Assembly (NCBI RefSeq): GCF_014645835.1
Contig: NZ_BMMM01000024.1
Coordinates: 90,735 to 154,734 of the forward strand
DNA: 64,000 nt
Source of the DNA: Streptomyces albiflavescens
Lineage (GTDB): Bacteria > Actinomycetota > Actinomycetes > Streptomycetales > Streptomycetaceae
Reading direction: 5' to 3'
Positions 33,970-42,473 of this stretch are shown here, piece by piece. Both the position numbers and the translations under genes were made by a program. Position 1 is the first letter of the stretch; every line of letters starts with the position of its first letter. The notes below the pieces were generated by a model. That model was not told the origin of the DNA and searched no databases. It saw nothing but the letters and a program-made list of their open reading frames with translations.

Positions 33970-34367
33970 CCACGCCGTCCGCCGTCGACTGGGAGGCGCT
34001 GCGCGAGCTGGCCCGCGAGGCCATGTCCCACGCGTACGCCCCCTACTCGGGCTACGCCGTCGGGGTCGCCGCACTGGTCGACGACGGCCGCACGGTCTCC
34101 GGTTGCAACGTCGAGAACGCCTCGTACGGCCTCGGCCTGTGTGCCGAGTGCGGGCTGGTCTCGCAGCTGCAACGGACCGGCGGCGGCCGTCTGACGCACT
34201 TCACCTGCGTCGACGGGCACGGCGAGATCCTGGTCCCGTGCGGCCGCTGCCGCCAGCTGCTGTACGAGTTCGGGGGACCGGATCTCCTCCTGGAGACCCC
34301 GGCGGGAATCCTCCCCCTCTCCGAGATGCTGCCCCAGGCCTTTGGCCCGGACCATCTCACCAAGTAA
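33966..34367 (+). CDS. cdd: Cytidine deaminase
   Basis: This 133-residue enzyme deaminates cytidine and deoxycytidine to uridine and deoxyuridine. The tetrameric-type zinc site is visible: CNVENASYGLGLCAECG (Cys and catalytic Glu) and PCGRCRQLL (two Cys). The substrate loop AYAPYSGYAVGVA is near the N terminus. Length is normal. GTG 33966 overlaps the permease stop by 4 bp. A terminator-type hairpin follows 8 bp after its stop, before the thymidine phosphorylase gene. Confidence 0.96.
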   Translation: MTTPSAVDWEALRELAREAMSHAYAPYSGYAVGVAALVDDGRTVSGCNVENASYGLGLCAECGLVSQLQRTGGGRLTHFTCVDGHGEILVPCGRCRQLLYEFGGPDLLLETPAGILPLSEMLPQAFGPDHLTK

Positions 34368-34375
34368 CTCCCGTA

Positions 34376-34404
34376 CGGCCCCTCTGAGTTGATCAGAGGG
34401 GCCG
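34376..34404 (+). terminator. Hairpin between cdd and the thymidine phosphorylase gene
   Basis: A perfect 12-bp stem (CGGCCCCTCTGA / TCAGAGGGGCCG) with loop GTTGA. It could end or reduce transcription into the downstream gene 35 bp away. Confidence 0.75.
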
Positions 34405-34438
34405 CACACTTCCATGAACCTCGGAAGGAACGTACGCC

Positions 34439-35722
34439 ATGGCCATGGACGCCATCTCCGTCATCCGCACCAAGCGGGACCGCGGCGAGCTCAGCAACGA
34501 GCAGATCGACTGGGTCATCGACGCGTACACCCGCGGGGAGGTCGCCGACGAGCAGATGTCCGCGCTCGCCATGGCCATCCTCCTCAACGGCATGAACCGC
34601 CACGAGATCGCCCGCTGGACGGCCGCGATGATCGCCTCGGGCGAGCGCATGGACTTCTCGTCCCTGTCCCGCCCGACGGCCGACAAGCACTCGACGGGCG
34701 GGGTGGGTGACAAGATCACCCTCCCGCTGGCGCCCTTGGTGGCGGCCTGCGGAGCAGCGGTCCCCCAGTTGTCGGGCCGCGGCCTCGGCCACACCGGCGG
34801 CACGCTGGACAAGCTGGAGTCGATCCCCGGCTGGCGTGCGCTGCTCTCCAACGAGGAGATGCTGTCCGTACTCGAGGGGACGGGCGCGGTGATCTGCGCG
34901 GCGGGCGACGGTCTGGCACCGGCCGACAAGAAGCTGTACGCCCTGCGTGACGTCACCGGCACGGTGGAGGCGATCCCTCTGATCGCCTCGTCGATCATGT
35001 CGAAGAAGATCGCGGAAGGCACCGGCTCCCTGGTTCTGGACGTGAAGGTCGGCACAGGCGCCTTCATGAAGACCATCAAGGACGCCCGCGAACTGGCCTC
35101 GACGATGGTCGGTCTGGGCACGGACCACGGCGTGAAGACGGTCGCGCTCCTCACGGACATGTCCACGCCTCTGGGCCTGACGGCGGGCAACGCGCTGGAG
35201 GTCCGCGAGTCGGTGGAGGTCCTGGCCGGCGGCGGCCCCTCGGACGTCGTCGACCTCACCATCGCGCTGGCGCGCGAGATGCTCGACGCGGCCGGCATCA
35301 AGGACGCCGACCCGGCGAAGGCGCTGGCCGACGGCTCCGCGATGGACGTCTGGCGCCGCATGATCGCCGCGCAGGGCGGCGACCCGGACGCCGAGCTGCC
35401 CGTCGCGCGCGAGCGGCACGTGGTGAACGCCCCGGCCTCCGGCGTCCTGACCCGCCTCGACGCGTACGACATCGGCATCGCCGCCTGGCGCCTCGGTGCC
35501 GGGCGTGCGCGCAAGGAGGACCCGGTGCAGGCCGGCGCGGGCGTCGAACTGCACGCCAAGCCGGGCGACACGGTGACGGCGGGCCAGCCCCTCCTCACCC
35601 TCCACACGGACACCCCGGAGCGCTTCGAGTACGCGCTCCAGGCGGTCGAGGGTTCCTACGACATCGCGGCCGCGGGCACGGACTTCGTGCCGACCCCGAT
35701 CGTGCTGGACCGGATCGCCTGA
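34439..35722 (+). CDS. deoA: Thymidine/pyrimidine-nucleoside phosphorylase
   Basis: This 427-residue enzyme phosphorolyses thymidine, deoxyuridine and perhaps uridine to base and (deoxy)ribose-1-phosphate. Family motifs are ALAMAILLNGMNRHE, the phosphate-binding DKHSTGGVGDKITLPLAP, and SGRGLGHTGGTLDKLESIPG (PROSITE-like signature). SGVLTRLDAYDIGIAAWRLG in the C-terminal domain completes it. ATG 34439 has GGAAGGAA 8 nt upstream. It probably continues the operon through the hairpin at 34376. Its sugar phosphate product feeds the phosphomutase and deoC steps encoded further on. Confidence 0.95.
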   Translation: MAMDAISVIRTKRDRGELSNEQIDWVIDAYTRGEVADEQMSALAMAILLNGMNRHEIARWTAAMIASGERMDFSSLSRPTADKHSTGGVGDKITLPLAPLVAACGAAVPQLSGRGLGHTGGTLDKLESIPGWRALLSNEEMLSVLEGTGAVICAAGDGLAPADKKLYALRDVTGTVEAIPLIASSIMSKKIAEGTGSLVLDVKVGTGAFMKTIKDARELASTMVGLGTDHGVKTVALLTDMSTPLGLTAGNALEVRESVEVLAGGGPSDVVDLTIALAREMLDAAGIKDADPAKALADGSAMDVWRRMIAAQGGDPDAELPVARERHVVNAPASGVLTRLDAYDIGIAAWRLGAGRARKEDPVQAGAGVELHAKPGDTVTAGQPLLTLHTDTPERFEYALQAVEGSYDIAAAGTDFVPTPIVLDRIA

Positions 35723-35825
35723 CCCGGGCCCGCGGCCGGGGGCCGCTGATGGACACGGCCTCCCCAGGGCGAACGGGATCGGTGGACCTGCTCACGGCCA
35801 TTGGTCCCGTTCGGCAGGTCCGGCG

Positions 35826-36257
35826 ATGAGTTCTGTGCTCCCGGCCGGTCTACTGACCGTGGACGCCACGACACCCGCCGTACTTGTGCTGCCTGGACCC
35901 GTCACCCGCGACGAGGTGCCGCGGCTCTGTGACGACGTGCGGGCGCAGCTGGAGGCGACCGGGGCAGGGATCGTGGTCTGCGATGTCGCGGGGCTCGGTC
36001 CGCCCGGTCTCGGCACCGTCGACGTGCTGGCGAGACTGGAGCTGGCCGCGCGGCGGGCCGGGGGCCGGATCCGACTACGGAACCCGGACCCTGCCCTGCG
36101 TGCCCTACTGGACCTCGTCGGCCTCCGCTTCGAGTCCGTCGACGCCATCGACGCCGGAGACCCCACCGGCTTCGTCGAGTCGGAGGGGGAGCCCGAAGAG
36201 CGGGAACCAACGGGCGGTGTCCAGGAAGAAGTGGAACCCGGTGATGCGCCCCTTTGA
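35826..36257 (+). CDS. STAS-domain protein (anti-sigma-factor-antagonist-like)
   Basis: This 143-residue protein carries a STAS-like fold over residues about 10-110: AVLVLPGPVTRDEVPRLCDDVRAQL, then IVVCDVAGLGPPGLGTVDVLARL, then GGRIRLRNPDPALRALLDLVGL. The usual phospho-acceptor Ser/Thr after the Asp-type strand is not obvious (GLGPPGLGT), so regulation by phosphorylation is doubtful. The C-terminal 35 residues are acidic and are encoded opposite the end of the ECF sigma gene, a 153-bp tail-to-tail overlap. Function may be anti-sigma antagonism or MEDS-type signalling; unproven. Confidence 0.75.
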   Translation: MSSVLPAGLLTVDATTPAVLVLPGPVTRDEVPRLCDDVRAQLEATGAGIVVCDVAGLGPPGLGTVDVLARLELAARRAGGRIRLRNPDPALRALLDLVGLRFESVDAIDAGDPTGFVESEGEPEEREPTGGVQEEVEPGDAPL

Positions 36258-37160
36258 GATCTCCAGCACCTGCACGGCCCAGGGCGTGTAGCCACCCGCT
36301 TCCGGATCCGGCTTGTAGTGCGCGAACCCCGGCAGACCATTGACCTCGACCGGCATCAGGCGCGAGCCCGCGCAGCCGGCGCCCAGCGTCGTCATGAAGC
36401 CGGTGATGTCGTCCGTGCCGCGCAGCCACAGGTCGAACGGCGGCATCGTCATGATCGCGTCCTCGTGGAGCAGCGCCGTCAGCGCCGTCATGTCGTACCC
36501 CTCGAACGCGGCGACATAGCGCTCCAGGAGCTTCTGCTGCTCCTCGTCGAGCGGATCCGAGGTGGCGGCCTCCGCGCCGGCGCCGTCGGTCTCGGCGAGG
36601 GTGGCGCGGGCCCGCTGCAACGCGCTGTTGACCGATGCCACGGAGGTGCCGAGCAGCTCGGCGACCTCGCTCGCCTTCCATGCGAGGACCTCGCGCAGGA
36701 TGAGCACCGCCCGCTGCTTCGGCGGCAGCTGCTGCAGGGCCGCCATGAAGGCGAGGCGCACCGACTCCTTCGCGACCGCCGCCTCGGCCGGGTCGCCGGC
36801 CGTCGGCAGGACGCGGGCGTCGGGCATCGGCTCCAGCCATGTGTTGTCCGGGCGGGGAGTGAGTGCCGCCTGGGCCAGGGGCGAGGGGGCGGTGAGGTCC
36901 ATGGGGCGAGCCCTCTTGTTGCCCGCGTTCAGCATGTCGAGACACACGTTCGTCGCGATCCGGTACAGCCAGGAACGCATCGAGGAGCGGCCCTCGAACT
37001 TGTCGTAGCTGCGCCAGGCGCGGACCATCGTGTCCTGCACCGCGTCCTCGGCCTCGAAGGAGGAGCCGAGCATCCGGTAGCAGTACCCGGTCAGCTCGAC
37101 CCGGTGCTTCTCCAGCCGGACGTCCAGGTCTGTTGTCGTCGCCGTGCCGTCGCTGCTCAT
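36105..37160 (-). CDS. ECF sigma factor with SnoaL-like C-terminal domain
   Basis: This is a 351-residue sigma-70 family protein. Sigma2 covers about 10-80 (YCYRMLGSSFEAEDAVQDTMVRAWRSY; RSWLYRIATNVCLDML). Sigma4 covers about 145-200 (LQQLPPKQRAVLILREVLAWKASEVAELLGTSVASVNSALQRAR). A SnoaL-like NTF2 domain (about 220-330, with MTALTALLHEDAIMTMPPFDLW and ISKGRITGFHFFLDTARWF) replaces a separate anti-sigma factor in this type (TIGR02960/SigG-like). Such tails are thought to control activity directly. No anti-sigma gene is adjacent, in agreement. ATG 37160 start. It converges with the STAS gene. Confidence 0.92.
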   Translation of the reverse strand: MSSDGTATTTDLDVRLEKHRVELTGYCYRMLGSSFEAEDAVQDTMVRAWRSYDKFEGRSSMRSWLYRIATNVCLDMLNAGNKRARPMDLTAPSPLAQAALTPRPDNTWLEPMPDARVLPTAGDPAEAAVAKESVRLAFMAALQQLPPKQRAVLILREVLAWKASEVAELLGTSVASVNSALQRARATLAETDGAGAEAATSDPLDEEQQKLLERYVAAFEGYDMTALTALLHEDAIMTMPPFDLWLRGTDDITGFMTTLGAGCAGSRLMPVEVNGLPGFAHYKPDPEAGGYTPWAVQVLEISKGRITGFHFFLDTARWFPLFGLPLRLDEAGGVSGVDGVDGLEAEADEVQ

Positions 37161-37356
37161 AGCCAACCCACCCCTGTGGCTCTGTTCCGTCCCGCGCGTC
37201 GTTGCGCCAGCACTTCGGAAGCTACCGCAGCCCACTGACAATGGCGTGCGGAGCGGGAAAAGGCGCAGGTGGGAGTGGGGTGTTCCGGGGTGGTTTCTGC
37301 GCCCCCTCCGCCCCTGCCCGTCCCGACCCGGGGCTCCGCCCCAGACCCCGTTCGCA

Positions 37357-37393
37357 CAGTTCCCCGCGCCCCCGAAAGGGGCGCGGGGAACTG
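37357..37393. terminator. Bidirectional hairpin between sigma and MFS genes
   Basis: A perfect 16-bp stem (CAGTTCCCCGCGCCCC and its complement) with loop CGAAA. It belongs to the dispersed GC-rich Streptomyces intergenic repeat that also occupies about 37290-37350. It ends the MFS transcript on the minus strand. Confidence 0.8.
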
Positions 37394-37429
37394 CGTGATC
37401 TTTTAGCGGGGCGGCGGGGGTTAAACCCC

Positions 37430-38752
37430 CTAGTGCGCCAGAGCCGGCTTCCCGCGGGACTGGACGCGCGCCGCGTGGGAGCCGAACACCGTGATGGTCA
37501 CGACGCCGAGGACGGCGAGCAGACCGAGGGTCACCGTGCCGGCCCAACCACCCTCGTGGAAGGCGACGGCCCCGAGCGTGCTGCCGGCGCTGGAGCCGAT
37601 GTAGTAGGCGGACTGGTAGAGGGCCGAGGCCTGGGCCCGACCACGCACCGCGGTGTGGCTCACCGAGGAGGACGCCACCGCATGTCCCGCGAAGAAGCCC
37701 GCGGTGATCAGGACCAGACCGAGCAGTACGAGCGGGAGCGAGTCGGCGAGGGACAGCAGCAGACCGGCGGTCGTCGTGCCGCCCGCCAGGTACAGCGAGC
37801 CGCGGCGGCCCAGCCGTCCGACGAGCCTGCCCGCCGTGGAGGCCGACACCGTACCGACGAGATAGACCAGGAAGATCGAGCCGATGATGCCCTGGGGGAG
37901 GGAGAACGGGGCGTCGGTGAGGCGGTAGCCGATGACCGTGTAGACGCCGCCGAAGACCATCATGAACAGGGCGCCGATCGCGTACAGCCGGCACAGGAGA
38001 GGGTTCGCGAGGTGGTCGCGGACCGTGCGCGCCAGGACGCGCGGTCGCAGCGAGCCCGGAGTGAAGTGCCGGGGCGCCGGCAGCAGCAGCCGGAAGGCGA
38101 CCGCGCACGCCACCGCGATGATCCCGATGGCGCCGACGGCCACCCGCCAGCCCCACTCCTGCGCCACCCAGCCGGTGATGACCCGACCGCTCATTCCGCC
38201 GACACTGTTGCCCGCCACGAAGAGGCCGATCGCCGTGATCAAGGCCTTGGGGCGGACCTCCTCGGCCAGGTACGCCGTCGCCGACGCCGGAAGTCCGGCG
38301 AGGGCCGCGCCCTGCACTGCCCGCAGCACCACCAGCGCGCCGATCGAGGGGGCGAAGGGGACCAGCAGTCCGACCGTCACCGCCACCGCCAGCGACGCCG
38401 TCATCAACGTACGCCGCCCGAACCGCTCCGACAGCGCGCTCATGGGGAGCACGAAGAGCGCCAGTGCGCCGGTCGCGGCCGACACCGTCCAGCTCGCCTC
38501 GCTCGCCGTGACCCCGAAGTCCGTGGAGACGAGCGGGAGAAGGGCCTGCGTGGAGTAGAGGAGCGCGAAGGTCGCGACACCTGCCAGGAAGAGGGCGAAG
38601 CTCATCCGGCGGTAGCCGGGCCCGCCCGGGGTCATACGGGAGTCGACGGACGACGGTGCGGAAGCGGCGGAGGCGGTGGAGGCGGTGGTGGCGGTGGTGG
38701 CGGCGGTGGCGGCGTCCACGGTGGTGGACGCCCCGGTACTGGCGGAAGGCAT
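37430..38752 (-). CDS. MFS transporter (YnfM-like)
   Basis: This 440-residue protein has twelve predicted helices. The loop 2-3 motif is LPMSALSERFGRRTLMTASL and the motif C-like segment is GNSVGGMSGRVITGW. Similarity is to YnfM/arabinose-efflux-type MFS proteins. A Ser/Thr/Ala-rich 35-residue cytoplasmic N terminus contains TTAST-type low complexity. ATG 38752 lies 62 bp from the divergent LysR gene, which is likely its regulator. Substrate unknown. Confidence 0.9.
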   Translation of the reverse strand: MPSASTGASTTVDAATAATTATTASTASAASAPSSVDSRMTPGGPGYRRMSFALFLAGVATFALLYSTQALLPLVSTDFGVTASEASWTVSAATGALALFVLPMSALSERFGRRTLMTASLAVAVTVGLLVPFAPSIGALVVLRAVQGAALAGLPASATAYLAEEVRPKALITAIGLFVAGNSVGGMSGRVITGWVAQEWGWRVAVGAIGIIAVACAVAFRLLLPAPRHFTPGSLRPRVLARTVRDHLANPLLCRLYAIGALFMMVFGGVYTVIGYRLTDAPFSLPQGIIGSIFLVYLVGTVSASTAGRLVGRLGRRGSLYLAGGTTTAGLLLSLADSLPLVLLGLVLITAGFFAGHAVASSSVSHTAVRGRAQASALYQSAYYIGSSAGSTLGAVAFHEGGWAGTVTLGLLAVLGVVTITVFGSHAARVQSRGKPALAH

Positions 38753-38814
38753 GCTTCGAACTTAAGGACCCGTCATTCATCCGTCCAATGCATGGAAACT
38801 CCATAATCGTTCCC
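38753..38814. promoter_or_regulatory. Divergent MFS/LysR promoter with candidate LysR box
   Basis: The 62-bp spacer contains TCCAATGCATGGA (about 38784-38796), an imperfect dyad centred on ATGCAT. It would suit a LysR dimer controlling both genes. Confidence 0.4.
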
Positions 38815-39768
38815 ATGGCGCATCAGCAGAGGTCAGAAGCTCACCTGTCACCGTACAGTGACACAGAAGACATCGTCGCCGTGCTTGCCCCACGCCTCGC
38901 GTACTTCGCCGGCGTCGCCCGTACCGAGCACGTCACCCGGGCGGCGCAGGAGATGCAGGTCCCCCAGTCGACCCTGTCGCGGGCCATGGTCCGGCTGGAA
39001 CAGGACCTGGGCGTCGACCTGTTCGCGCGCAGGGGAAGGACCGTCTCCCTCACGGCCGCGGGGCGTACGTTCCTCGGCTCCGTCGAACGGGCACTCGCCG
39101 AGATCGAGCGCGCCGCCGAAGAGCTGCGCGCCGACGCCGACCCGGCCACCGGCAAGGTCGCCTTCGGCTTCCTGCACACCATGGGGTCCGAGACGGTGCC
39201 GGGCCTGATCCGCGCGTTCCGCGCCGACCATCCCGGTGTCCGCTTCAGTCTCGTACAGAACTACGGCGAGGCGATGCTGGAGGGGCTGCGCTCGGGTGAG
39301 TTGGACCTGTGCCTCACCTCGCCCGTGCCGGACGCGCCCGACCTGGTGGGCCGCCGTCTCGACGAGCAGAAACTCCGGCTCGTCGTACCGGCCGACCACC
39401 GTCTCGCCGCCCGTAGGCGCATCCGCCTCGCCGAGGCCGCCGACGAGACCTTCGTGACCCTGGAACCCGGCTACGGCATGCGCCGTATCACCGACGACCT
39501 CTGCAAGGAGGCGGGCTTCAAACCGCGCATCGCCTTCGAAGGGGAGGAGGCGGAAACACTACGGGGCCTCGTGGCCGCGGGGCTCGGGGTCGCCCTCCTG
39601 CCCCCGCCTGCCGTACCCCGACCGGGGGTTGTGGAGCTGACGGTGACCGCGCCACGCGCGGTACGCGAGATCGGCGTGGCGTGGCTGGACGGCCACGCGG
39701 ACACGCCACCGGTGGCGGCCTTCAAGAAGTTCCTGCTGTCCCGACGGGGCCACTTGCTCCCGGACTGA
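38815..39768 (+). CDS. LysR-family transcriptional regulator
   Basis: This is a 317-residue regulator. Its N-terminal winged helix (about residues 25-85) reads AYFAGVARTEHVTRAAQEM, then PQSTLSRAMVRLEQDLGVDLFARRG split over the recognition helix. A periplasmic-binding-type effector domain follows (VAFGFLHTMGSETVPGLI; LDLCLTSPVPDAPDLVG). The sequence resembles the YnfL/YwbI-type regulators that sit opposite YnfM transporters. ATG 38815 follows a short spacer. It probably controls the divergent MFS gene; effector unknown. Confidence 0.93.
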   Translation: MAHQQRSEAHLSPYSDTEDIVAVLAPRLAYFAGVARTEHVTRAAQEMQVPQSTLSRAMVRLEQDLGVDLFARRGRTVSLTAAGRTFLGSVERALAEIERAAEELRADADPATGKVAFGFLHTMGSETVPGLIRAFRADHPGVRFSLVQNYGEAMLEGLRSGELDLCLTSPVPDAPDLVGRRLDEQKLRLVVPADHRLAARRRIRLAEAADETFVTLEPGYGMRRITDDLCKEAGFKPRIAFEGEEAETLRGLVAAGLGVALLPPPAVPRPGVVELTVTAPRAVREIGVAWLDGHADTPPVAAFKKFLLSRRGHLLPD

Positions 39769-39866
39769 CGGCACCGGGAGCGCCCCTTCAAGTGCGCGGG
39801 GCCGCGACCTCACGCGGTTCCGCCGCGCGGCTGCGACCAGCCCTCACAGCCCGCGGAAGAACCCAC

Positions 39867-40628
39867 CTAGCGACGCAACGCCTTCCCGAAGCCGGAGGCC
39901 AGCGGCATCCGCAATCCCAATGGCGGCGGAGCCGCAAGCGCGTCCTCAAGAGGCCGGGACAGACTGCGGCCGAACAGGGAACCCATCACGAAGTCCTCCG
40001 ACAACGCCAGCACTTCCGACCGGTGCTGATGCAGCGCGTGCCCGTCGGAGTGGACCTCGAAGCGGCAGATGTCGCGGTTGGCCTTCTTGGCGCGTGCCGC
40101 GAGTCGGAAGGACAGCTCCGGGTCGGTGCGCTCGTCGTTCGTGCCGTGCACGATCAGCACACGGCGCCCGGCCAGCTGCTTCACCGGTTCGGGGGGCGCC
40201 GCCACGTCCTCCTCGGGCAGCCAAGGGGCGAGCGCCAGTACGGAGTTGACGGCCGTGTGCCCGCCGGCCCGCAGTGCCGCGCGGGCACCCATGTCCACCC
40301 CGGCCAGGCACACCGGGACGTCTCCGTAGCGGCGTACGACCTCGTCGGTGGCCCACGACGCGTCACGCGCCAGATGCGCCTCGCTGCCGTTCCAGCCGCG
40401 AAAGCGGTAGTGCACCACGTGGGTGACCAGGCCTTCCGCGTGCCCGGCGCGGGTGAGGCGGCGTCCCAACGCGCGTACGGAGGCGGTTGCCATCATGGGG
40501 GACGGTCTGCGGGCGGAGGTCTCCTCGCCGCCCGGGAGCAGCAGAACCACTCCGCTGACCGCCGTCGGCTCCGGGCCGAGCGCCCTCCCCAGCCGGGCCC
40601 TGCGAACCGGCGTCGCTTGCTGTGCCAT
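39867..40628 (-). CDS. Alpha/beta hydrolase with Asp in the nucleophile-elbow position
   Basis: This 253-residue alpha/beta hydrolase-like protein has a first strand (GVVLLLPGGEET), an elbow (PVCLAGVDMGARAALRAG), a second acidic residue region (RRVLIVHGTNDERTDP) and a C-terminal His region (FEVHSDGHALHQH). At the elbow the usual G-x-S-x-G reads G-V-D-M-G, so the nucleophile would be Asp as in epoxide hydrolases and haloalkane dehalogenases, or the protein is inactive. No signal peptide. It is divergent from adenosine deaminase, with a 113-bp gap. Substrate unknown. Confidence 0.8.
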   Translation of the reverse strand: MAQQATPVRRARLGRALGPEPTAVSGVVLLLPGGEETSARRPSPMMATASVRALGRRLTRAGHAEGLVTHVVHYRFRGWNGSEAHLARDASWATDEVVRRYGDVPVCLAGVDMGARAALRAGGHTAVNSVLALAPWLPEEDVAAPPEPVKQLAGRRVLIVHGTNDERTDPELSFRLAARAKKANRDICRFEVHSDGHALHQHRSEVLALSEDFVMGSLFGRSLSRPLEDALAAPPPLGLRMPLASGFGKALRR

Positions 40629-40713
40629 GACAGAACAGTCTCAGAAGCGACGGTGTACGCCACCCGTCCGCACGGTCACCGTTACGTATCGACGGATTCG
40701 TACAGCAGGAGAT

Positions 40714-40725
40714 CTACGCGCGTAG
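40714..40725. promoter_or_regulatory. Nucleoside-regulon operator before add (perfect)
   Basis: CTACGCGCGTAG, a perfect 12-bp palindrome, ends 16 bp before the add start codon. Bound protein would block the start region of the transcript. Confidence 0.8.
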
Positions 40726-40741
40726 GGCGTACAGTGCGAAA

Positions 40742-41896
40742 ATGACGAGCCAGATCCAGAACACCCCGAGCTCGGACCAGATCCGCCGGGCGCCCAAGGT
40801 CTTGCTGCACGATCACCTCGACGGGGGCCTGCGCCCCGGGACGATCGTCGAGCTCGCCCAGGAAACGGGCTACTCCAACCTCCCCGAGACCGATCCCGAC
40901 AAGCTCGGCATCTGGTTCCGCGAGGCCGCCGACTCCGGTTCCCTGGAACGGTATCTGGAGACCTTCGCCCACACCTGCGCCGTCATGCAGACCCGCGACG
41001 CCCTCGTCCGGGTCGCCGCCGAGTGCGCCGAGGACCTCGCCGAGGACGGTGTCGTCTACGCGGAGGTCCGGTACGCGCCCGAGCAGCATCTGGAAGCCGG
41101 GCTCACCCTCGAAGAGGTCGTCGAGGCGGTCAACGAGGGCTTCCGGGAGGGCGAACGGATCGCCCGGGAGAACGGGCACCGGATCAGGGTGGGTGCCCTG
41201 CTGACCGCCATGCGGCACGCGGCCCGCGCCCTGGAGATCGCCGAACTGGCGAACCGCTACCGGGACTTGGGTGTCGTCGGCTTCGACATCGCCGGCGCAG
41301 AGGCCGGCTACCCGCCCACCCGGCACCTCGACGCCTTCGAGTACCTCAAGCGGGAGAACAACCACTTCACCATCCACGCCGGCGAGGCCTTCGGACTCCC
41401 GTCGATCTGGCAGGCACTGCAGTGGTGCGGCGCCGACCGGCTCGGCCACGGCGTACGCATCATCGACGACATCCAGGTCCACGGGGACGGCTCGGTGGAG
41501 CTCGGCCGGCTCGCCTCGTATGTGCGGGACAAGCGCATCCCGCTGGAGATGTGCCCGAGCTCCAACCTTCAGACCGGCGCGGCCGACTCGTACGCCGCCC
41601 ATCCGATCGGGCTGCTGCGGCGGCTACATTTCCGGGCGACCGTGAATACGGACAATCGGCTCATGTCGGGCACCAGTATGAGCCGGGAATTCGAGCGCCT
41701 TGTCGAGGCATTCGGTTATACGCTCGATGATATTCAGTGGTTCTCTGTCAATGCTATGAAGTCAGCATTCATTCCTTTCGATGAACGACTGGCGATGATC
41801 AATGACGTGATCAAGCCCGGATATGCCGAGCTGAAGTCCGAATGGCTGTTCCAGCAGACTGCCTCCACCAGGGGGTCTGTGGGGGATCAGGCCTGA
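40742..41896 (+). CDS. add: Adenosine deaminase
   Basis: This 384-residue enzyme converts adenosine and deoxyadenosine to inosine and deoxyinosine. Zinc and catalytic motifs are LLHDHLDGGLRPGTI (HxHxDG), FTIHAGEAFGLPSIW (zinc His and catalytic Glu), RLGHGVRI and TVNTDNRLMSGTSMS (Asp region). Length is near the usual 340-380. Codon use in the last quarter (about 41640-41840) shifts to many A/T-ending codons. The perfect palindrome upstream marks it as a regulon member. A small secreted-protein gene follows after 142 bp. Confidence 0.96.
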   Translation: MTSQIQNTPSSDQIRRAPKVLLHDHLDGGLRPGTIVELAQETGYSNLPETDPDKLGIWFREAADSGSLERYLETFAHTCAVMQTRDALVRVAAECAEDLAEDGVVYAEVRYAPEQHLEAGLTLEEVVEAVNEGFREGERIARENGHRIRVGALLTAMRHAARALEIAELANRYRDLGVVGFDIAGAEAGYPPTRHLDAFEYLKRENNHFTIHAGEAFGLPSIWQALQWCGADRLGHGVRIIDDIQVHGDGSVELGRLASYVRDKRIPLEMCPSSNLQTGAADSYAAHPIGLLRRLHFRATVNTDNRLMSGTSMSREFERLVEAFGYTLDDIQWFSVNAMKSAFIPFDERLAMINDVIKPGYAELKSEWLFQQTASTRGSVGDQA

Positions 41897-42038
41897 TCGG
41901 AGGGGTCGGAAAGCGGTCGGGTCTTCACTCCTTCTCCATGACTCGGCCGCTTTTCGATGTTTGCGGAGGTCGGCTCTGGGTGTTTACGTTTTTGGACCGC
42001 TCACATCCCTGTCTCACGGATCCAAGGACGCATTCAAT

Positions 42039-42392
42039 ATGAAGCAGTCTGCTGCCAAGACCCTCGGTGTCGCCGCTCTCGGTGCCGCCTTCGCCGCTGC
42101 CGGTGCGGGCGCCGCGAACGCGGCGCCGGCCGTGCCCGACGCCTCCTCGGCGCTGGACACCGTCACCAAGACGCTGCCTGCCGAGAACGTCGCCAAGGCG
42201 CTGCCCGGGGCCGGTGAGGCGCTCACCCAGGGGCAGAGTGCGCTCGGTGGGGGCCTGGCGGCGGCCCAGCCCGCCGCCGCGAGGGTGCTCGCCCAGGGGC
42301 CGGCCGCGCCCGTGGCCGGGCTGCTCGGCGGGCTGCCGGTGCAGGGGCTGCCCACGCACGGTCTGCCGGTGAACGGGGTTCCGCTGGGCTGA
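42039..42392 (+). CDS. Small secreted Ala/Gly/Pro-rich protein
   Basis: This 117-residue protein has a clear signal peptide (KTLGVAALGAAFAAAGAGAANAAPAV, cleavage after ANA). The mature part carries a weak repeat of DTVTKTLPAENVAKALPGAGEAL and ends in PVQGLPTHGLPVNGVPLG. It has no Cys and no enzyme motif. It resembles a second small secreted protein at 49639 in size and composition (both contain LP/PL-rich tails), a type often seen in Streptomyces and sometimes misnamed ATP-binding protein. Function unknown; perhaps a surface or matrix component. Confidence 0.8.
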   Translation: MKQSAAKTLGVAALGAAFAAAGAGAANAAPAVPDASSALDTVTKTLPAENVAKALPGAGEALTQGQSALGGGLAAAQPAAARVLAQGPAAPVAGLLGGLPVQGLPTHGLPVNGVPLG

Positions 42393-42411
42393 GGCCTTCC
42401 GCTCGTACCAA

Positions 42412-42452
42412 CGCCGGTGGGGCGCACCCTGGTTGGGTGCGCCCCACCGGCG
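42412..42452. terminator. Bidirectional hairpin between secreted-protein and PspC genes
   Basis: A perfect 18-bp GC-rich stem with loop TGGTT separates two convergent genes (stops at 42392 and 42474). Confidence 0.85.
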
Positions 42453-42473
42453 CGTGTGCGATGGCTGCTGGGC

